Positions 55,853-64,000 of a stretch of 64,000 bases of DNA are shown one piece after another (positions within the stretch are counted from its first letter, which is position 1; every line of letters starts with the position of its first letter). The stretch is from Clostridiaceae bacterium (GTDB lineage Bacteria > Bacillota > Clostridia > Tissierellales > Sporanaerobacteraceae), in contig JAHXQP010000025.1 in assembly GCA_019391515.1 (NCBI GenBank), positions 1-64,000 on the forward strand. The letters are read 5' to 3'. The notes below the pieces were generated by a model that was not told the DNA's origin, made no database searches, and worked only from the letters and a program-made list of their open reading frames with translations. A program made the translations under genes and the position numbers.

Positions 55853-56653
55853 TTATTCACTACATGATATAATTTCCTCACATAATAACTCATTAAAAGC
55901 CTCTATTATTAATTTTTCGTTGTTTTTATTTAATCCTATTATTTTTATGGAACTTCTATTTACATCATATAAAAATATCTTTTGTAAGTCGTGTAATTTA
56001 ACCTTTTTAGGTACCATATTTATGGGAATCACAATACATTCACTTTTATATCTTATAAATTCATTTAAATATCTAACTATTAAAGGATTGTCCACCATTA
56101 ATGCACTTAACTCTTTCTTTTTTTTGATCTCATTTATAGCCTCTTCAGCCTCCTCTTCTTCTAATTGACCTTTCTTTTGCTTACACTTAATTTCCTCAAT
56201 TTGTTTATCATTTTCCTTATTTATTCCATCTAATCTTACTATTAAATCTTTATATGAAAACTCCTTAATATTTCTAGTAAATTCCTTTAAATAATCAAAT
56301 ATATCTGAGTTAAAGACAATTTTTTTAGTAAAACATAAAATTATAATAATTTTTAGTATACCTTCACTTAATAAAGAATCAAAAATTAAAGATAGTTTTA
56401 TTAAAATAAAATCTTTTATTCTATCTATTTTATTCCATAAAAAATTTAATACTATTGATAATGTAATATTATTATTTTCAGTGACAATATCACCATAATT
56501 ATATAAAAAGCATATACAAAATAATGTAATAACTAAAGGATATTCCTTTTGTATAAATTCGACTATTCTATATGAAATACTGCCATCTTTTACTTTTGTT
56601 TTAAATATAAAACATATTATACATATAACTATAATAAATATATAAAACAACAT
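55853..56653 (-). CDS. prophage cassette gene 3: membrane protein with cytosolic coiled coil
   Basis: 266 residues. TM helices at about 1-18 and 37-54, and one or two more near 68-110. Then a cytosolic part with a charged coiled coil (about 145-180, KENDKQIEEIKCKQKKGQLE then EEEEAEEAINEIKKKK) and a C-terminal alpha/beta domain (SECIVIPINMVPKKVKLHDL; SSIKIIGLNKNNEKLIIEAF). No family recognised. It lies 10 bases after the zinc-ribbon gene and is last in the cassette. Membrane location plus a soluble sensor-like tail would fit an effector of a defence or exclusion system. Confidence 0.7.
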   Translation of the reverse strand: MLFYIFIIVICIICFIFKTKVKDGSISYRIVEFIQKEYPLVITLFCICFLYNYGDIVTENNNITLSIVLNFLWNKIDRIKDFILIKLSLIFDSLLSEGILKIIIILCFTKKIVFNSDIFDYLKEFTRNIKEFSYKDLIVRLDGINKENDKQIEEIKCKQKKGQLEEEEAEEAINEIKKKKELSALMVDNPLIVRYLNEFIRYKSECIVIPINMVPKKVKLHDLQKIFLYDVNRSSIKIIGLNKNNEKLIIEAFNELLCEEIISCSE

Positions 56654-56663
56654 AACAACCTCT

Positions 56664-57020
56664 CTATTCTTGTAATAATTTGTACTTCTCCTCTATATCA
56701 TCAGAATAGTAAACTTCAGTACAATATTGACATTTTGCTTTCCCATATTCTTCTTTTAACATATTTTCATAGCCACAAACAGGACATATAGAAAAAAAAA
56801 TTTTTTCCAGTTTATTTTGATAAACTAATTTGTGAATAGATTGATATACTTCAACTTCATCTTCTGATAAATTATATATTATATAATAAATAGGTATTGC
56901 ACCATTTGTAAACCTATGTTGTTCATGTAATATAAAATCTATAACTTTAATTTGTAGCTTGCTTCTTATATTCTTTTTTTGCGGGGAGTTTATAAGTCGG
57001 AAAGATTTCTTTACATACAT
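56664..57020 (-). CDS. prophage cassette gene 2: winged-helix/zinc-ribbon protein
   Basis: 118 residues from the ATG at 57020, chosen because GGGAGG lies nine bases upstream, inside the 3' end of gene 1. Residues 15-75 look like a winged helix (SKLQIKVIDFILHEQHRFTN; NLSEDEVEVYQSIHKLVYQN). Residues 84-106 form a zinc ribbon (SICPVCGYENM ... KCQYCTEVYY). The open frame overlaps gene 1 by about 75 bases. A DNA/RNA-binding or adaptor role is likely. Confidence 0.7.
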   Translation of the reverse strand: MYVKKSFRLINSPQKKNIRSKLQIKVIDFILHEQHRFTNGAIPIYYIIYNLSEDEVEVYQSIHKLVYQNKLEKIFFSICPVCGYENMLKEEYGKAKCQYCTEVYYSDDIEEKYKLLQE

Positions 57021-57990
57021 TTTCAATAACCTCCCTATTAAAGCACGGTATATCCGTTACTATTTCACCACTATTCTTAAATTGAAACCATCTATTATTT
57101 ATCATGCACTCAACAATTTTAACAGTATGATTTTCCTTCTCCAATGCACATTTTATTGCATCTAATCTATATTTATTATGATGTCCATCACGCTCACTAC
57201 TCCTAAGATTATTCTTAGAATTCATTAGATCTATTGTTTCTATTAGAATCACAGAATTATTAATTTGAGAATTTTCTACATTTAAACACTCCGCCGCCAC
57301 ATTTCCTATACTCTCCAAATACGCCCTAACATATTTCATTAAGTATAAATCAAATCTATAAATATTTAACGTTTGTTGATTGCCTTTAGAAAAAAGCTTA
57401 TAAAAAGCTTGTTTTTTTTCTGTTATAGCCGTTCTTTTTCTATTACTTTCATCACCGTGAATATCATTATAAAAAAGAAATACTAACTTTTGTTGAGTAT
57501 CAACTATAAACTTAGCACAATGGTAATACTCTAAACTCCTAGTGGAACGTTCTCCATTCTCACCAAAAATATCAAACGAAAATTTTCTTATTTGGGCCAT
57601 CTTTATTGTAACAACTCTATCACCAAAGCTAGTAAAACAAGGATATATATTTTCATGAACCTTAATCAATCTTTTATTATCTACCGTATTGCTTATCTTA
57701 TTTATTGTTAAAAACATCTGAGGTTGAATACAACTTAATTCTTCTATTTCATCTTCTCTCATAGAGAATACAGCAATTTTCCTATACGATATGTCTTCTA
57801 ATTCAAATAATATTTCTTGATGATTTATTTGTTGGTATTTATTAGGCAATACATCAACGAATTCTTTAAAATTTTTTTCTTCCACTTCTACATTATACAT
57901 TTTGTATAAAATATTCTTAATAATTTGGTATTTAACTCCTATAATATTCAATGCTTCCCATCTAAGTCTAATTAATTCCTTTTCCGTCAA
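56947..57990 (-). CDS. prophage cassette gene 1: 347-aa unknown protein
   Basis: About 347 residues from the TTG at 57990 (GGAGGG seven bases upstream; an ATG at 58005 has no ribosome site). No TM or signal. The N-terminal third is helical, the middle has a beta-rich segment (GDRVVTIKMAQIRKFSFDIF; YHCAKFIVDTQQKLVFLFYN, then DIHGDES), and a Lys/Arg/His-rich stretch (SSERDGHHNKYRLDAIKCAL) near 285 could contact nucleic acid. It was searched by eye for nuclease, NTPase, TIR and Sir2 motifs without success. First gene of an independent unit between the lysis module and the att site. Confidence 0.75.
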   Translation of the reverse strand: MTEKELIRLRWEALNIIGVKYQIIKNILYKMYNVEVEEKNFKEFVDVLPNKYQQINHQEILFELEDISYRKIAVFSMREDEIEELSCIQPQMFLTINKISNTVDNKRLIKVHENIYPCFTSFGDRVVTIKMAQIRKFSFDIFGENGERSTRSLEYYHCAKFIVDTQQKLVFLFYNDIHGDESNRKRTAITEKKQAFYKLFSKGNQQTLNIYRFDLYLMKYVRAYLESIGNVAAECLNVENSQINNSVILIETIDLMNSKNNLRSSERDGHHNKYRLDAIKCALEKENHTVKIVECMINNRWFQFKNSGEIVTDIPCFNREVIENVCKEIFPTYKLPAKKEYKKQATN

Positions 57991-58070
57991 GATTTTTCCC
58001 TCCATAAAACACTCTGTTTAAAACTATTGTAAAAAACTTAGTTTCAATTTAATGTGGGTTTCTTAACTAA

Positions 58071-58099
58071 ATATTATAATAGTTTTTAGACTTAGTCAA
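58071..58099 (-). promoter_or_regulatory. promoter of the prophage cassette
   Basis: On the minus strand, TTGACT (58094-58099), 17 bases, TAATAT (58071-58076), with an overlapping TATAAT. It lies after the late-operon terminator and before gene 1, so the cassette can be expressed in the lysogen without late phage transcription. Confidence 0.65.
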
Positions 58100-58108
58100 T
58101 TTTTAAAG

Positions 58109-58138
58109 AAAACCCAAAAGTTATAACTTTTGGGTTTT
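58109..58138 (-). terminator. terminator of the phage late operon
   Basis: Perfect 30-base palindrome AAAACCCAAAAGTTA / TAACTTTTGGGTTTT between the amidase gene and the cassette promoter. Confidence 0.85.
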
Positions 58139-58219
58139 CTTACTTACACGTGAATTTTTCATATATTATTTTAGAATTCTATTTTTACTTTATTACATAA
58201 TCAGAAGTTAGTTAATAAC

Positions 58220-58996
58220 TTATATTACTATAGCTTCAAATCCATCTTTCTTTAGTTGCATAACTAACTTATTAGCATTTTCTTTCTTGTCAAACGCACC
58301 AGTTTGAACTTTATATAAATTTCCTTGCTTTACAACTATAGCATCATAACCTTTTGCTTTTAGCTTTTTCAATAAATCATCTGCATTCTTCCTCACAGAA
58401 AATGCACCAGTTTGTACTCTATAGAGTTTATTTGTATTTGGTTGTGATTTAGGTTTAGATTCTTTAATTTCACCAAAACTCACAGCTATAGCTTCTGCAT
58501 ATTTTTTAGGAGTCAATTTTTTTATGTCATTAGCATTATCAATAAAACAACCTTCTATAATAATAGCTGGTGCTTTACAATGTTTTAAGGACCAGTAATT
58601 AGGATTTACTTTCATTCCCCTATTTCTAATGCCAATATGTTTAGAAACATTGTTACATATCTTTTCAGCATGTTTTTTTGAGGAACTTCCATTACTGTAT
58701 ATCCATGTTTCTACTCCAGTTCCTCCACCTGCATTTATATGGACATCTAAATATAGATCTGCTCCAAAGCTATCAGCTTCTCTACATCTTTTTAAATGGT
58801 GTGATTTCTTATGACTGAACCTTTGATTGTAAGGTGTGACATCTTTTACCTTGTGTCCTTGTGCTTCCAACAATGAAATTAAATTCTTTACAGTTGCTTT
58901 AGTAATGTCTGCTTCACGCTTTCCATTTCCAACTGCTCCACAATCAAAATTACTTCCTATATATACGTTATGTCCTGCACTTAAAGCTATTCTCAT
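58220..58996 (-). CDS. phage endolysin: N-acetylmuramoyl-L-alanine amidase (Amidase_3) with SPOR domain
   Basis: 258 residues. Amidase_3 domain (about 1-170): zinc ligands His8 in LSAGHNVYIG, Glu in KREADIT and His in LYLDVHINAGGGTG, and catalytic Glu in IIIEGCFID. A Lys/Ser linker leads to a SPOR domain made of two similar halves (YRVQTGAFSVRKNADDLLKK and YKVQTGAFDKKENANKLVMQ), which binds denuded glycan. It cleaves the amide between MurNAc and L-Ala to lyse the host. It follows the holin by 22 bases. No signal peptide, so it needs the holin. Confidence 0.95.
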   Translation of the reverse strand: MRIALSAGHNVYIGSNFDCGAVGNGKREADITKATVKNLISLLEAQGHKVKDVTPYNQRFSHKKSHHLKRCREADSFGADLYLDVHINAGGGTGVETWIYSNGSSSKKHAEKICNNVSKHIGIRNRGMKVNPNYWSLKHCKAPAIIIEGCFIDNANDIKKLTPKKYAEAIAVSFGEIKESKPKSQPNTNKLYRVQTGAFSVRKNADDLLKKLKAKGYDAIVVKQGNLYKVQTGAFDKKENANKLVMQLKKDGFEAIVI

Positions 58997-59018
58997 TATA
59001 AATCCTCTCCTTCTTAAT

Positions 59019-59306
59019 TTATTTTTTTTCTGCCCTCGGATCCGCTATTACTTCATAGCCACCCATACTTGCTAAAGCTACACCTATTGAATTTATAATA
59101 GTAAGCAGTATACCCTGCACTCCTACCCCAGTCTTAGCAAATACAAAGGTTAATACAAGAGATATTGCCCAAGTATACACTCTTACTGCAATATCGTTAA
59201 ACCTATTTTTTACTATAGGTTTTGTAAATTGTACTATCAAAGTTACTCCTGCAACTAATCCCCAAAAAGTAGCTAAAGTTTCAGCTGTCATAAAATCATC
59301 TAGCAT
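59019..59306 (-). CDS. phage holin
   Basis: 95 residues with two to three TM helices (about 14-32, 45-62, 66-82), acidic N-terminus and charged C-terminus (EVIADPRAEKK). It forms the membrane lesion that frees the endolysin. The position between XhlA and the amidase and the profile MTAETLATFWGLVAGVTLIV fit clostridial phage holins. GGAGG precedes the ATG. Confidence 0.85.
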   Translation of the reverse strand: MLDDFMTAETLATFWGLVAGVTLIVQFTKPIVKNRFNDIAVRVYTWAISLVLTFVFAKTGVGVQGILLTIINSIGVALASMGGYEVIADPRAEKK

Positions 59307-59320
59307 GATTTCGCCTCCTT

Positions 59321-59623
59321 TTATTTAGAAATAAAATAAGTGACTGCCGCTGTAGCAATCACTGTGATTATTGTCTTTATTAAATTCTCCCAGTTTTGAG
59401 CTGGTTTAGATTCTAATTTATCAATTTTATTATCAAGTCTATCTATCTTTACTTCTAGTTTTTCAAGCGTAGAGGTTACATTTTTCATTTGTTCATTATT
59501 TGCTGTAAAATCTAGCTTTGTTTCCGTTACGTCTTTTTGTAAGTCTGTTACTGTCCCTTCAACCTTTGTTAACCTTGCTTCTACATTTTTTATATAAATG
59601 CAGTCTTTACAGTCTTCATTCAT
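59321..59623 (-). CDS. XhlA-like lysis-associated protein
   Basis: 100 residues. Heptad-rich coiled coil (about 12-75, VEARLTKVEGTVTDLQKDVT; LEVKIDRLDNKIDKLESK) followed by one C-terminal TM helix (IITVIATAAVTYFISK), the XhlA/haemolysin layout. CxxC near the N-terminus (EDCKDCIYI). XhlA works with XhlB holin in PBSX. GGAGGTAGG precedes the ATG. Confidence 0.85.
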   Translation of the reverse strand: MNEDCKDCIYIKNVEARLTKVEGTVTDLQKDVTETKLDFTANNEQMKNVTSTLEKLEVKIDRLDNKIDKLESKPAQNWENLIKTIITVIATAAVTYFISK

Positions 59624-59667
59624 GTCCTACCTCCGAATTTTCATTAAAAAAAAGAACCCTTAAGGTT

Positions 59668-59883
59668 CTAATCATTTATTAACTTTTTTTCAATCATTTC
59701 AATCATTTCATCCTCATCTACTATAAAAGGTATTTCATCTTTCTTCAATCTGAACATCCTTTCTTCACCATTTATATCTGCGACTATTCTCCTACCATTG
59801 TAATGTTCTTCAACTGCCCTTGTTGGTTGTCCTGTAGTGGGATTTTTAAATTGAATTGCACTTCTTTTAATAATAACATCCAT
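59668..59883 (-). CDS. small phage protein, unknown
   Basis: 71 residues, N-terminal beta-rich (KRSAIQFKNPTTGQPTRAVE; NGRRIVADINGEERMFRLKK), C-terminal acidic helix (DEDEMIEMIEKKL). One base separates its start from the fiber stop codon. AGGAGG lies in the fiber end. It could be a fiber-tip or chaperone protein by position. Confidence 0.6.
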   Translation of the reverse strand: MDVIIKRSAIQFKNPTTGQPTRAVEEHYNGRRIVADINGEERMFRLKKDEIPFIVDEDEMIEMIEKKLIND

Positions 59884-61617
59884 TTACATAACCTCCTCTT
59901 TAATTTCTTCAACTTCCATAATTTCGTCTACTTCAAAAGCATAAGTTTCTCCTGTCCAAGATTCGCCTATTTCTCTTTCAACTCCTTTTATATCCCAATC
60001 TTGCACGGATTGATGATTGTCATTTCTTGTACCTATAACTAAGACATTATATTCACCTTCAAGCTGACAATGAATTTCTAGTTGCTCTGTTTCTCTGTTT
60101 AACTCACCATATCCATTGCCAAAATGTCCTTGAGGTGTTACAAATACTTGAACATTTTTGTTTAGCCAAGTAAAATAATCGGGCAAATCAATTAATACTA
60201 AATCATTGTTTTTTTCAGCCTTTATTTTATATCTATATAGTGTATCTCCTGCTGTAGGAGATTCTACTGTTCCATGTCTTAATCTATAAGTATTTCGTTT
60301 TTCAGGGTTAGGGTGAGGTATTTCAAAATTTTTAGTACCATTTACAGTGAATGAACCAGGTACTATCCATTTATTTGTATCATGATCCACTTCTCCACCT
60401 AATACACCTTCATTAGAATTCATTGCTTCTCCATTTATTGCTGTTGAATAATCACCTTCAGCAACAGCCACTCCGATTGTTGTTGCGTGTATTCCTATAG
60501 CCTCTGAAAATGCACCAATAGCCAATCCTTCTTTAACTGCTTTCGTGTGTGGTCCTATTGCAACGGAATTAAAAGTTCCTTGTGCATGTGCACGGCTTCC
60601 TATTGCAATTCCCTCAGTAGTTTCTGCAAAAGCATCTAGTCCAATGGCCACTGAAGCAGAGCCAGACTTTGCCTTCTCTCCTATTCTAACTTTATGATAT
60701 CTTCCACCCATAATTTTTTCTTCAACACTTTCTCCATCTTTAAAAAATACCGCTTCTGCTTTTCCATTGAATTGCTCGGGATTTGCTATCCATCCTTCTA
60801 TTATCTTCCTATTTTCTTCTCTCTTTTTCTCATTTGCTATTCTAGTATTTTCATTTGTCTTTCTAGCATCTTCGTTTTTTACTCTTTCATTTTCCGCTGA
60901 TACTCTTTTGCTTTCATTTGATTGTCTAGTGTTTTCTACAGCTTTACGACTTTCCTCACTTGACTTTCTGGTGTTCTCTGCTTCATTACGCTTATTTTCT
61001 TGGGATTGTCTAGTACTTTCATTTGATTGTCTTTGTACTTCACTAGACTTTCTTTCTTCCTCATTCTTTTGCCTTTGAGATTCAGCAGACTTTCTTTGGG
61101 ATTCATTCTTTTCCCTCTGATTTTCTGTTTCAGCTCTTTTACCTTCTGCTACAACTCGCTTATTCTCTGCTTCTATTCTTGATTTCTCATTTTTAGCCGC
61201 TTCTACCAGAATAGCCAATAAAGGCCTTTCATCTGATTTTTCTACTATATCATCTGTAGATATTGCATTTTCTACTTCTAAAATGAATTTTTTAGTAGAT
61301 ATAACTTGTTCACCTTTTACAAGTTTTATTTCTACTTTAACTGGTCCAGGTTGCAAAATATGTGTAGGATAGATTATTTCATATTTCCCTCTTTTTAAAT
61401 CCTTCTCTTTTGCTAACACCAAGTAAACTTCTCCATCTTTAGGTTTAGCATAAAATTCTACTTCCACACCTGTTGTATCAGTTACTACATTATTTTTTAG
61501 AACTTGTATATCTAGCCCTCTACTCTTATGATCTCCTTCTTTTGCAAAAACTGTTTCAATAATATTGTCGTTTATATTTAATTTTAATTTCTGCAATCCT
61601 AAGTCTTTTAATTCCAA
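59884..61617 (-). CDS. phage receptor-binding fiber: BppU domain, heptad stalk, YadA-like head
   Basis: 577 residues. Residues 1-120 match the BppU N-terminal domain that docks to the baseplate. Residues about 140-270 are a stalk of some 17 heptads of pattern xxxExxR (ESQRKSA, EVQRQSN, ENTRKSS, ESKRVSA). Residues about 300-400 repeat SVAIG/IAIG/LAIG units, the trimeric YadA-head left-handed roll. The rest (about 430-577) is a C-terminal beta domain that probably touches the host. The TTG start has GGAGGTG upstream. Confidence 0.85.
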   Translation of the reverse strand: MELKDLGLQKLKLNINDNIIETVFAKEGDHKSRGLDIQVLKNNVVTDTTGVEVEFYAKPKDGEVYLVLAKEKDLKRGKYEIIYPTHILQPGPVKVEIKLVKGEQVISTKKFILEVENAISTDDIVEKSDERPLLAILVEAAKNEKSRIEAENKRVVAEGKRAETENQREKNESQRKSAESQRQKNEEERKSSEVQRQSNESTRQSQENKRNEAENTRKSSEESRKAVENTRQSNESKRVSAENERVKNEDARKTNENTRIANEKKREENRKIIEGWIANPEQFNGKAEAVFFKDGESVEEKIMGGRYHKVRIGEKAKSGSASVAIGLDAFAETTEGIAIGSRAHAQGTFNSVAIGPHTKAVKEGLAIGAFSEAIGIHATTIGVAVAEGDYSTAINGEAMNSNEGVLGGEVDHDTNKWIVPGSFTVNGTKNFEIPHPNPEKRNTYRLRHGTVESPTAGDTLYRYKIKAEKNNDLVLIDLPDYFTWLNKNVQVFVTPQGHFGNGYGELNRETEQLEIHCQLEGEYNVLVIGTRNDNHQSVQDWDIKGVEREIGESWTGETYAFEVDEIMEVEEIKEEVM

Positions 61618-61632
61618 ATTATCACCTCCAAA

Positions 61633-61869
61633 TTAGAGATATTTATCTAAGTTTACAGTTTCTTTTAACTTTATCTTTTTATCTACTATCTTAAATTGCT
61701 CTACATTATCAAGTACATAATCATCTCTATCAACTACTATAAAATTATAAATTATGCTCATATCCTCTGTATCTTCACCAAAATAACCCATATCAGTTAT
61801 CCCAGTAGTAAATCCTTTTATTTCACCAGTACGCTTCGAATAAAATAGTGTCATCTTTTTATCTTCCAT
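61633..61869 (-). CDS. small phage tail-module protein, unknown
   Basis: 78 residues, beta-rich, acidic (MTLFYSKRTGEIKGFTTGIT; YNFIVVDRDDYVLDNVEQFK). GGGGGT precedes the ATG. Small genes in this spot, between the tail endopeptidase and the fiber, are common in clostridial siphoviruses; function unknown. Confidence 0.65.
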   Translation of the reverse strand: MEDKKMTLFYSKRTGEIKGFTTGITDMGYFGEDTEDMSIIYNFIVVDRDDYVLDNVEQFKIVDKKIKLKETVNLDKYL

Positions 61870-61885
61870 CTTAATACCCCCTAAA

Positions 61886-63727
61886 CTAAGCTGTAATTAT
61901 CATTATCCCTGCTACAGGACCATATCTTCTAGAATCATTTTTACAGTTATAATTAGTCTTATATCCCATTACAGGGTATTCCCATTGTCCATTGCGGAAT
62001 CGTGGCTGAACTGGCCTATTATTAGAATCATGACCTTGAGTAAGGACTATCCTGTGAATAGTTGCTTCATTTGAAGAAGCACCCATGCTGTCTGAAATAG
62101 ATAATGCAACGGACCAATTCTTGTCATTAAACTCTGGGCCCAAAGGTATCCACTTGTTAGAAGGAGCTTGCCCATCTGCCCCTGCTATAAATTTTATAAT
62201 CTTAGTCATATAATGATATTGTTTCCCGGTTCCACTATCATATCTCATTAACCCTTTTGAAGATAACTCAGTATAACTACCATTATCATGTGTAAATTTT
62301 AAATGCTCTCCATTTATTTCTGCTCGGCTATTAATAGCGTTCCAGTATGATTTTACAAATTCACTAATATTGCCAACTAAGTTATTGACATTAACATTAA
62401 TTAGGTTAACATCGCCATTTTCTGCGTCTAGAGTTCCTCCTAAAAGCCCTGCTGATACTTTTTCTAATCGCCATATAGTTCCATCAAATCTATATAACTC
62501 CGTTTCTCCATCTCCTACCGGTTTATACCAGAGATCATTTTCACTCATTCCAGATGCAGGTTCCTCAGCTCCACGAAATACTCTATTCTTTCCGTTAGCA
62601 GCTATTTGGATTAAATTGATTTTTTCTTCAACTCTTTCAACTTTACCATCAACTATAGTATTTACGCTATCTGAAAGGCTCGACCTAGTTTCTCCTATCT
62701 CAATTGAATCATACCTATCTAACAATACATCCCAAACCGTTTTAATTACTTTTGCTTTCTGCATTATGTCAAGCTTTTCAAAGTATACGGTAACCAAATC
62801 ACATAAATTAATTTCTTCAACTAATTTTAAATTTTTATAATCAAGCGTTTTAGCTAAATCTATAAATTTAACTCTTAAATTAACTTTTGGAACTCCTACG
62901 TCATTATCTGTAATATATCTTTGTGCTCTTACTCTCAACTGTGCAACAGTTTCAATTTCTTCATTACTAAAGTCTACAGTTAGAATTTTCCTTCTTGCAT
63001 AATTATCAACATACTCACTATCAATAAATCTTTCAGGTAGTGTTAATATCTTTTCATCATCATTCTCCCTAATAGTTACAAAAGGATATATAGATGTATA
63101 CGTGTTTGCTATTTCTTCTTCCTGTTCTAAATCGATTAAATTCTTACCATATGCTATAAGTGCACCTGAGTCATTTCCTCTTTGTGCATATAAACCTATG
63201 TGATAGTTATCAAATCTATATTCTCCACCGTAACTATCTAGTATTGAACCCTGCACTCCACCTAATGCCCTTCTTGCATTTTCTACTTCATTTATAACCC
63301 ATTTTCCACTTCCGATCGTTGAAATATTAGAATAAACATTGAATGGGTGATCGTCTACAATGTTATTTTTCCATATATTTAATGCAGTTAATGCATCGCC
63401 TGAATATTGCACCTCGGGCTCTAATGGTAAATCTTGAGTTAGATATGATACATGTTCTGCATATATTGTAATAAGTCCCTTAGCAGGTTTTGAGATTCTT
63501 ATAATTTTGAATCTTTGATTTTTTAAATTATTACTTGCATCTGCTTTTATCAACCTATCGTTTTTAATTTCTTTGAATAAAACACCATCTATTGGATACT
63601 TCATTTCTAACTCAAATATACCGTTTCTTTTCTCTGTCACAAGTGCAGAAACGGTATCTGTCAGTACTCCTAATCCTAAATGGGAAAAATCTGTCTCGTT
63701 AGCTTTATATAGTATAGGATAACTCAT
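61886..63727 (-). CDS. phage tail endopeptidase / tail spike (Tal-like)
   Basis: 613 residues from the ATG at 63727 (GGGAGG upstream). The first 350 residues follow the prophage tail-protein pattern (VLTDTVSALVTEKRNGIFEL, YPIDGVLFKEI, IYAEHVSYLTQDLPL, VRAQRYITDNDVGVPKVNLR). A collagen-like or helical linker and a C-terminal tip domain of different type follow (NEATIHRIVLTQGHDSNNRP ... YGPVAGIMIITA). It forms the tail tip and may open the cell wall. It overlaps the distal tail gene by four bases. Confidence 0.88.
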   Translation of the reverse strand: MSYPILYKANETDFSHLGLGVLTDTVSALVTEKRNGIFELEMKYPIDGVLFKEIKNDRLIKADASNNLKNQRFKIIRISKPAKGLITIYAEHVSYLTQDLPLEPEVQYSGDALTALNIWKNNIVDDHPFNVYSNISTIGSGKWVINEVENARRALGGVQGSILDSYGGEYRFDNYHIGLYAQRGNDSGALIAYGKNLIDLEQEEEIANTYTSIYPFVTIRENDDEKILTLPERFIDSEYVDNYARRKILTVDFSNEEIETVAQLRVRAQRYITDNDVGVPKVNLRVKFIDLAKTLDYKNLKLVEEINLCDLVTVYFEKLDIMQKAKVIKTVWDVLLDRYDSIEIGETRSSLSDSVNTIVDGKVERVEEKINLIQIAANGKNRVFRGAEEPASGMSENDLWYKPVGDGETELYRFDGTIWRLEKVSAGLLGGTLDAENGDVNLINVNVNNLVGNISEFVKSYWNAINSRAEINGEHLKFTHDNGSYTELSSKGLMRYDSGTGKQYHYMTKIIKFIAGADGQAPSNKWIPLGPEFNDKNWSVALSISDSMGASSNEATIHRIVLTQGHDSNNRPVQPRFRNGQWEYPVMGYKTNYNCKNDSRRYGPVAGIMIITA

Positions 63728-64000
63728 ATAATAGCCTCCCATCTTGGTTCTATTTTAATTTTTGTAACCTTGCCTTTCCATGTAATTGTATTTTCCCCAT
63801 GATTTAATAGGGGAAACATAGGTGTTAGAGTACTAATCATTTTGTCAAACTGTGGTCTAGTGCCTTTATATACGCTCATCATTTCAGAATCAACTGTAAT
63901 GGATCCGTCAATACTTCTTAACTCTAGCCATTCTTTCCCATTATTCTTAAGTGAAATATCTCCACTACCTTCGATTTTTATCAAAGGTTTAGAAGCTCTT
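63724..64000 (-). CDS. distal tail protein, C-terminal part (cut by the window edge)
   Basis: The frame is open to the right edge (RASKPLIKIEGSGDIS...), so the TTG at 63984 is not the start. The 91 visible residues have the Dit C-terminal pattern: GKEWLELRSIDGSITVDSEM, then FPLLNHGENTITWKG and IEPRWEAII. Dit forms the hexamer joining tail tube and tip. The stop overlaps the start of the Tal-like gene. Confidence 0.85.
   Translation of the reverse strand, partial: RASKPLIKIEGSGDISLKNNGKEWLELRSIDGSITVDSEMMSVYKGTRPQFDKMISTLTPMFPLLNHGENTITWKGKVTKIKIEPRWEAII

Noticed and set aside
56947..57026. A7 run (CCGCAAAAAAAG) in the overlap of prophage cassette genes 1 and 2, where loss of one A would fuse the frames
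   Set aside because: Gene 2 has its own ATG at 57020 with GGGAGG nine bases upstream, so two coupled genes explain the overlap. A -1 ribosomal slip would also go to the wrong frame.
60767..61078. Ser/Phe-rich plus-strand open frame opposite the fiber stalk
   Set aside because: It is an antisense reading of the Glu/Arg heptad repeat; low-complexity Phe/Ser pattern and no start signal.

Overview
This window comes from a low-GC, spore-forming anaerobic Firmicute of the class Clostridia. The gene content fits Tissierellia or Peptostreptococcaceae-like lineages, but I cannot name a species. Evidence: A+T-rich DNA, strong Shine-Dalgarno sites with frequent GTG/TTG starts, a GerS-type germination lipoprotein beside alr, a two-subunit transketolase, split FeoB, and LexA and Fur boxes of the Gram-positive type. 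Most genes lie on the minus strand.

Layout. (1) 0-3.2 kb: the cut start of a secreted protein, a small hypothetical, a nucleoside-gate membrane protein and a UcpA-like short-chain dehydrogenase. (2) 3.2-11.6 kb: a secreted stalk-domain protein, uvrB-uvrA behind a LexA box, a TolB-like lipoprotein and an S41 processing protease. (3) 11.7-16 kb: ftsE-ftsX followed by two coiled-coil/M23 murein hydrolases. These arose by tandem duplication, and a relict of the ftsX 3' end still lies between them. (4) 16.2-25.8 kb: 5-formyl-THF cycloligase with a CofE/FolC2-like ligase, an AI-2E permease, an arginase-fold protein, a Lon-like protease, a PrcB-domain protein, transketolase and a YitT protein. (5) 25.8-31.3 kb: an envelope glycan cluster (TagA/WecG, O-antigen ligase-like, two GT4 enzymes). 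(6) 31.4-38.8 kb: acpS-nnrD fusion, gerS, alr, ndoAI, mazF (same order as in Bacillus subtilis) and a Fur-box feo operon holding a 58-residue Cys-rich gene. (7) 39-45.8 kb: a methylthioadenosine deaminase/phosphorylase/isomerase set, D-aminopeptidase, NhaC antiporter and SGNH hydrolase. (8) 45.9-55.1 kb: a SigA-like sigma factor, Ste24-type protease, a YtrA-like GntR regulator with its ABC transporter, a MacB-type exporter operon under what looks like the same operator, and several very small genes.

(9) From about 55.2 kb to the right edge is one end of a siphovirus-like prophage. Its boundary is a displaced 3' half of tRNA-Arg(UCG) on the minus strand. Reading from the right edge, the late genes run distal tail protein, tail endopeptidase/spike, a small protein, a BppU/coiled-coil/YadA-head fiber, a small protein, XhlA, holin and amidase, and end at a strong terminator. 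Between that terminator and the att site lies a three-gene cassette with its own promoter (a 347-residue unknown, a zinc-ribbon protein and a membrane protein with a cytosolic coiled coil), then a small gene whose promoter spacer is a perfect LexA box. This lysogeny-expressed cassette is the best candidate in the window for an undescribed system.
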